From positions 77,753,260 through 77,817,259 of the forward strand of contig NC_089584.1 in NCBI RefSeq assembly GCF_019320115.1: DNA of 64,000 nucleotides, written 5' to 3'. Shown piece after piece: positions 59,301 to 64,000 of the stretch (its first letter is position 1; the number at the start of each line of letters is the position of its first letter). The translations under genes were made by a program, and so were the position numbers. The DNA is from Miscanthus floridulus. Taxonomy: Eukaryota > Streptophyta > Magnoliopsida > Poales > Poaceae. The notes beneath the pieces were generated by a model. It saw nothing but the letters and a program-made list of their open reading frames with translations. It had not been told where the DNA came from and did not search any database.

Positions 59301-59933
59301 TCATCCAAAGCCCCCTTTGAAATCTAGAAAAGTTTCCCGATTCTGTGTTTTTCTTGTGAAATTGAAAGTTTTCTTAATCTTACATTTTTCCAATGAAACT
59401 AAACTAATTCCTATAACTCTTGTAAAATTAAACTGATTCGTATAAAATTTCTGCACGATTCTTGTGGTCAAGTGAGACCTAAAGTAAAACTCTTGCATCC
59501 GTAAGATACCACAACATATTTCACATTTCTTGGCGCAGTCTCAGCAAAATTGTTTTTGGTTTTTCCTTCTTTCGCCTTCTCATGTCCTAATGCCGATTAA
59601 AAGTGAGAATACATATGTACTGTACTAAAGATGGTGGCATATTTTTCTGCCTAGATGCTGATTGAGCTCGCACGCATTACTCTAACTTTATGGTAGGTTT
59701 ACACAATTCATGCGACAACATACAACCATGAGCAAACTATACACTCGAGTCTTAGCTTCATACAAGTACACAGCAAATCAAATTCCTGCTCGTACATCCA
59801 ATGACTTCATTGTTCTTTCTCATACATTATTTAGCACGGACCATTCACGAAGACACATCCACAATGTTACTGATCAAATCTGCAGGGAGAGTGCCACACC
59901 AACCGCATGCATCTTTGTTGCTTTGATGTATTT
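59301..59933. other. Intergenic sequence and probable 3' UTR of the aldo/keto reductase gene
   Basis: AT-rich sequence without a convincing gene. The part nearest 59934 would be the 3' UTR of the minus-strand gene. The 75-codon plus-strand frame 59710-59937 overlaps that gene's end antisense and shows no family features. Confidence 0.5.
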
Positions 59934-60086
59934 TTAGCTCTGTTTCTTTGGTGTATCAGCATACTTCCAGGAGGCAAGTGCAGATGAAGTGAAATGTCTT
60001 CCACCAGCCACATCTTCTTCACGTATGTGGCTCCCGATTTCTTTCAGATCTTCGTCTGTCAGTCTCACCTTTAAGGAGTCAATGTT
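59934..60086 (-). pseudogene. Aldo/keto reductase, last 50 residues (gene cut by retrotransposon)
   Basis: The minus-strand frame from about 60086 to TAA at 59936-59934 reads NIDSLKVRLTDEDLKEIGSH, then IREEDVAGGRHFTSSALASW and KYADTPKK. I recognise this as the C-terminus of plant aldo/keto reductases of the auxin-induced/IN2-2-like group, cytosolic NADPH-dependent carbonyl reductases. It has no stop or frameshift. Upstream coding sequence should lie to the right, but there the Reina LTR begins (about 60089), within the codons for this region. The gene therefore looks interrupted. The rest, with the catalytic Tyr and cofactor sites, would be beyond 64000 if retained. Alternatively this could be a lone captured 3' exon. 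Confidence 0.8.
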
Positions 60087-60088
60087 GG

Positions 60089-60488
60089 TGTTAAGGACCT
60101 GAGCGCCTAGAGTTGGAGGCCCCTGACTTCTCAGCTCATAACTCGAACCAGATAATGGAGATGTCAGGGTGCCTGACTACCTTAGCAGGAGGTGAGATTA
60201 AGAATAGTAGAGAAAAGGGAAGATTACGGAATAACTTCTTTCTTACTTCCTTCAACGAGTACAGGGGTACATATAGGAGCTCTGCTCCATTGCTACTTGC
60301 GCCAGCCATTAACTACTAGCTGGCTAATTAATTTCTTAATCTCTTCAACTTCTACTTAATTACCTTAGAGACTGCAGCCCCACCAGCCGCCTAAACCTCC
60401 TTGGGTTCTTCCAGGCCATGCGTCCCCTTGGGGACTGCCCCGGCTGCACCTTGTGTTCGAGGCCAGCAGCTGTACTGTCGACCCCACA
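60089..60488 (-). repeat. Reina element 3' LTR (about 400 bp)
   Basis: In element sense it starts TGTGGGGTCGACAG and ends CAGGTCCTTAACA. It has no internal match in the window because the 5' LTR is off the right edge, so the edges rest on TG/CA ends, the adjacent polypurine tract and the adjacent gene sequence. Confidence 0.75.
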
Positions 60489-60509
60489 TGCCATCTCTCC
60501 CCCCCTCGA
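60489..60509 (-). other. Reina polypurine tract
   Basis: In element sense GAGGGGGGGAGAGATGGCA precedes the LTR start TGTGGGG. Confidence 0.8.
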
Positions 60510-61105
60510 TGAGCAGCTCGTCCTCGAGCTAGAAGCTTGGGTAACGCTCGGTGAAGCTGTCAATGTCCTCCCAGGTAGCGGAGGCCGAGGGCTCGCCTTG
60601 CCAATGGATCAGGACTTGGCGGACGCCTCGGGCCAGCCTAGATCGTGAGGCACATTCTGGAACCGGCTATGTGGCGCCATGATGCATAGGAGGCAGAGCC
60701 GGGGGGGGGGGGGTGGCCGGAGGAGTACCCACGAACTTCTTCAGGAGCCCAACGTGGAAGACATCGTGCAGCCGGGCGCGGGGAGGGAGCTCGAGGCGGT
60801 AGGCGACGTCGTTGATGATGGCAGAGATGCAGTACGGCCCATAGTATCGGGGTCGCAGCTTCCCTTTGGTGACGCCGTGGAGGGAGGCAGGGGCGCGATG
60901 GCGGAGACAAAGCCAGACCCAATCACCCACGCTGTAGTGAACGCCGTGGTGATGCTTGTCGTAGAACCGCTTGTAGACGTCCTAGGCTTGCTCCAGCCGG
61001 GCCCGGGCATCAGCCAACATTTCATCGCGTTTAGCCATGGTCTTGGCCACCGTAGCCACCCTAGTTTCGCCAGGTTCATGGGAGCGGATGGAGGGTGGCT
61101 CACAG
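60510..61105 (-). pseudogene. Reina pol: integrase C-terminus and chromodomain
   Basis: From about 61105 downward the frame reads a Lys/Arg-rich linker (KTMAKRDEMLADARARLEQA) and then a TAG. It continues through [55 protein letters not shown] and a chromodomain with ARGVRQVLIHWQGE and ATWEDIDSFTERYP (about 60650-60540). A run of 13 G (60701-60713) shortens or shifts a proline tract between them. The chromodomain would target integration to marked chromatin. Confidence 0.88.
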
Positions 61106-61800
61106 GCCGTAGACGAGCTGAAATGGCGTGGTCTTGAGCGCGGACTGAAAAGCGGCGTTGTAGATGTATTCCGCCCATGGCAGCCAGCGTAGCCACTGAC
61201 GGGGGCAGTCGCTAGTCAGGCAGCACAAATACATGATGATCACCTTGTTGGTTGCCTCTGTCTGGCCATCAGACTGTGGGTGGAATGCTGTCATCATGTG
61301 TAGCTTGACTCCGGCGAGGTGCAGCAGCTCTTTCTAGAAGATGGAGGTGAACACGGGGTCCCTGTCCGAGACAATGGACTGTGGGATACCGTGCAGGCGC
61401 ACGATGTCGGAGAAGAAAGCCTGCACCATAGACTCCGTGGAGTAAGGATGGGCCAGCAGAATAAAGTGGCAGTATTTGCTGAACCGATCAACAATGGTGA
61501 GGATAACGGATTTGCCGCCCACGCGCGGCAAAGCTTCAATGAAATCCATCCCGATGTTCGCCCAAACTGCTGTTGGCACAGGCAGGGAAAGAAGAAGGCC
61601 TGCTGGGTGCAGGTGCTTGGACTTGTAGCATTGACAGGTGGCGCACACACGCACATAGTCCTGGACCACGGCACGCAGGTTCGGCGAGTGGAAGTCGCGG
61701 CGGAGGTGTTGGAGTGTGCGTTGGACTCCTTCGTGGCCGTCAACGTGAATGGCAGCGAGGAGTTCCTAGAGGAGGGGGCGCCAGGCGGGATGTAGAGGCG
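61106..61800 (-). pseudogene. Reina pol: integrase core
   Basis: The finger is HVDGHEGVQRTLQHLRRDFH ... CATCQCYKS (about 61745-61610). The core has NIGMDFIEALPRVGG, SIVSDRDPVFTS and QSDGQTEATNK for the Asp-Asp-Glu triad (61560-61240). Frameshifts near 61770 and 61105 isolate this block, and a TAG sits at about 61336. Confidence 0.9.
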
Positions 61801-63084
61801 CCCCTAGAACACGACCAGCCCGTCGACGAGGGACCAAGGAGCCGCACGCTGGGAGGAACTGATCTCCTCCTTGATGGCGACCAGCGTGAGGTCCTGAATA
61901 TTAGCTTGTTGTAGGCGCTCGATGAAGTCAAAGCGCGGTTCCGATAGTGCCAAGATAGCTGCCTCCTCCGTGTCACGGCGGGACAGGGCATCGGCTACCG
62001 TATTGGTGCTGCCCGCCTTGTATTCCACGAAGAAGTCGAAGCCCAACAGCTTGCCCATCCAATGGTGCTGGGGAATGGTGGCCAGCCGCTGATCCAAAAG
62101 AAATTTGAGGCTGAAATGGTCAGTACGTACCAGGAAGCGGTGTCCCCAAAGGTACAGCCTCCAGTGGCGGATCACCAGCACCAATCCAATTAGCTCCCGC
62201 TCATATGCCGCCAAGGATTGATGTCGAGGGGTAGCAGGGTAGCTGAAGAAGGCGATGGGGTGCAGATCTTGAAGGAGAATGGCCCCAAAGCCATGTGTCG
62301 AAGCGTCGCACTCCACGATGAATGGCTGCTCGAAGTAGGGCAGGGCTAGTATCGGTGCTGTAGTGATGGCCGTCTTGAGGACGACGAAGGCTACGGCTGT
62401 TGCCTCATTCTAGGTGAACCCCTCCTTCTTCAGTAGGCCCGTCAGGGGTGCTGCTATGGCACCAAAATCCTTGAGGAACTTACGGTAGTACCCCGCAAGC
62501 CCAAGGAAACCCTAGACCGCGCACGTCGATCGGGGCTACAGCCAATCAGCGATAGCCTAGACTTTATCAGGATCCATGGGCACCCCATGTGTTGAAATGA
62601 TGTGCCCTAGATACGTGATGGAGTCAACATTGAAGGCACACTTGGATCTTTTGACGAACAACTAGTGTTGATGCAGCACGGTGAGGACAGCACGCACATG
62701 GCAAAGGTGTTCAGCCAGGGAGGCGTTGTAGATTAGTATGTCATCGAAGAAGACGAGGACAAAGCGGCGCAGGAAGAGGCAGAGAACGTCATTCATTAAT
62801 GCTTGGAATGTTGCTAGGGCATTGCATAGCCCGAATGGCATGACGAGGAACTCATAGAGCCCATCATGGGTTCTGAACGTCGTCTTCTCCACGTCGGCTG
62901 GGTTCATGCGAACCTGATGATAGCCGGAGCGGAGGTCTAACTTGGTGAAGAACCGGGCGCCATTCAACTCATCCAAGAGCCTGTAGACCACTGGAATGGG
63001 GTAGGCATCCTTGACTATAATAGCGTTGAGGGCCCGGTAGTCGACGTAGAAATGCCATGTCCCATCGGCCTTCTTGACCAGCAA
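61801..63084 (-). pseudogene. Reina pol: reverse transcriptase and RNase H
   Basis: [56 protein letters not shown] and the catalytic FFDDILIY (about 62745-62720) define the reverse transcriptase. RNase H shows VECDASTHGFGAIL, YERELIGLVLVIRHWR, RTDHFSLKFLLDQR and VADALSRRD (62320-61980). One frame holds from 63948 down to about 61804 apart from stops near 62660, 62570, 62550, 62530 and 62410, which are TAG. Confidence 0.93.
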
Positions 63085-63114
63085 GACCGAGGAGGAGAAC
63101 GCTGATGTGCTACG

Positions 63115-64000
63115 CTAGATAAGCCCCTGTTCCAGCATGGTGGTGCATTGGCGCTCCAACTCATCCTTGTGTGAAGCGGGATAGTGGTAGGGCCAGACCG
63201 CCTTCGGCAAGGACCCCGGGATAAGGTTGATGCAGTGATCCCGAGATCGAGGTGGAGGCATGCCGGTCGGCTCGGTGAAGACCGCAGCGAACTCGTCCAG
63301 CAGGGCTGTTAAGAGATCAGCCACGCTGCACGCTCGTTGGGAAGGGCCGGTGCCCCCGACAATGCCTGTCCAGCACACCCTATGATCTCGGTGCCAAAAG
63401 GACATGGTGAGTGTGCCGAAATCCCAGAGGATTGGGCCAAGGGAGGCCAGCCACTCGGTGTCGAGGACGACGTCATAACCAGCCAGCGGTAGTGCGAAGA
63501 AGTCGGTGGAGAATGGTTCGCCGGCGATGGAGAAGGGAACAACACGGTAGACATCGGGGCATGGCACCTGTTTCCCATTTGCCACCGTGACCTTCATGTT
63601 GCCGCAGGGTTGAAGCTTGAGGGAGGTGCATGCCGCTGCTTCCTCAGACACGAAGTTGTGGGTGGAGCCTGAGTCCAGCAGGGCCAGTAAGGATGCCCTG
63701 CCCAGCTGGATGCGGAACTGCATGGTCTCACTGGAGCGAACGCCTGCCATGGCTAGAAGTGAGATGATCGGGCTGTCAACCGCAGCGTTGGTCTGCTCAG
63801 GGTTGTCGTCATCATCGGCCTTGGCCAGACCAAGGAGGAAGATGTGATTCCAGACGCGGTTGTGACCCCTGCCAAATTTCTCGTTGCAGTTGAAACAGAG
63901 GCCCAATCGGCGCCGCTCCTCCATCTCTGATTGGGACAACCGCTTCACTTGGCGGCCCTCGACGGTGAGGGAAGGGGCGGCTGCATGGGATGGGGGTTGG
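63115..64000 (-). pseudogene. Reina gag end and protease (continues off the window)
   Basis: A Lys/Arg-rich segment and a zinc knuckle (CFNCNEKFGRGHNRVW, about 63895-63850) have Trp in place of the last Cys, so the CCHC set is incomplete. Protease has LLALLDSGSTHNFVS (about 63685-63645) and the second block AGYDVVLDTEWLASLGP. TAG at about 63115 precedes the reverse transcriptase, where relatives have Gln. The gag start is beyond 64000. Confidence 0.9.

Larger units (their letters stand above)
60089..64000 (-). mobile_element. Reina-like Ty3/gypsy chromovirus, minus strand, runs off the window
   Basis: In element sense the 3' LTR is 60488 down to about 60089. It is preceded by a polypurine tract and by pol with a terminal chromodomain. 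Gag, the primer site and the 5' LTR lie beyond 64000. The short LTR (~400 bp) and the style of pol ([45 protein letters not shown]) fit the Reina lineage. The left edge is set by TGTTAAGG at 60089. An alternative edge at TGTTGG, 60083, cannot be excluded because the other target duplication is off the window. Confidence 0.92.

Overview
This window looks like intergenic heterochromatin from a large grass genome. I would guess the Andropogoneae (sorghum, sugarcane or Miscanthus group), but that is inference. No bacterial or viral operon, CRISPR array, rRNA or tRNA is visible. Almost everything is plant LTR retrotransposon sequence inserted into other transposons. The only convincing host gene is the 3' end of an aldo/keto reductase gene (59934-60086, minus strand).

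Left block, about 1-22094. One Ty1/copia element (Ale/Retrofit type, about 208-bp LTRs) runs through the whole block and its first ~80 bases lie off the left edge. It has been split twice. A minus-strand solo LTR (70-3873) sits in the TATA box of its 5' LTR. A 13.5-kb non-autonomous LTR element of the same family (4373-17897) sits in its gag gene. The 5' LTR of that element carries a further solo LTR of another family (6717-7911).

Middle block. Unique sequence with a Stowaway MITE (22722-22877) leads into a very long foldback structure (about 22977-58392). Its arms are ~1.4 kb and they face each other across an 11-nt loop (56970-56980). The left arm is opened by a minus-strand Ty3/gypsy chromovirus (Tekay-like, 4.7-kb LTRs, 23695-56238, target duplication CTGAT), which encodes orf0, gag and pol with a chromodomain. 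The 5' LTR of the chromovirus is itself opened by a 16.5-kb plus-strand Tat-lineage gypsy element (36404-52856). The Tat element holds gag-pol in one frame broken by 16 stop codons, 14 of them TAG. Downstream it has an inverted duplication of the end of pol, a 66-bp tandem repeat, and a long antisense gene resembling the Transposase_28 family.

Right block. Unique sequence with a second MITE (about 59188-59300) reaches the aldo/keto reductase exon. This exon abuts the 3' LTR of a minus-strand Reina-type chromovirus (about 60089 to beyond 64000). The element appears to have inserted into that gene.

Order of events from nesting: the Copia element preceded the two insertions in it, and the solo LTR at 6717 is later still. 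The foldback preceded the chromovirus, which preceded the Tat element. All coding regions of the elements are decayed, so none is autonomous as it stands. Boundaries given as exact rest on TG...CA ends plus visible 5-bp target duplications. Family names rest on motif recognition without database searches.
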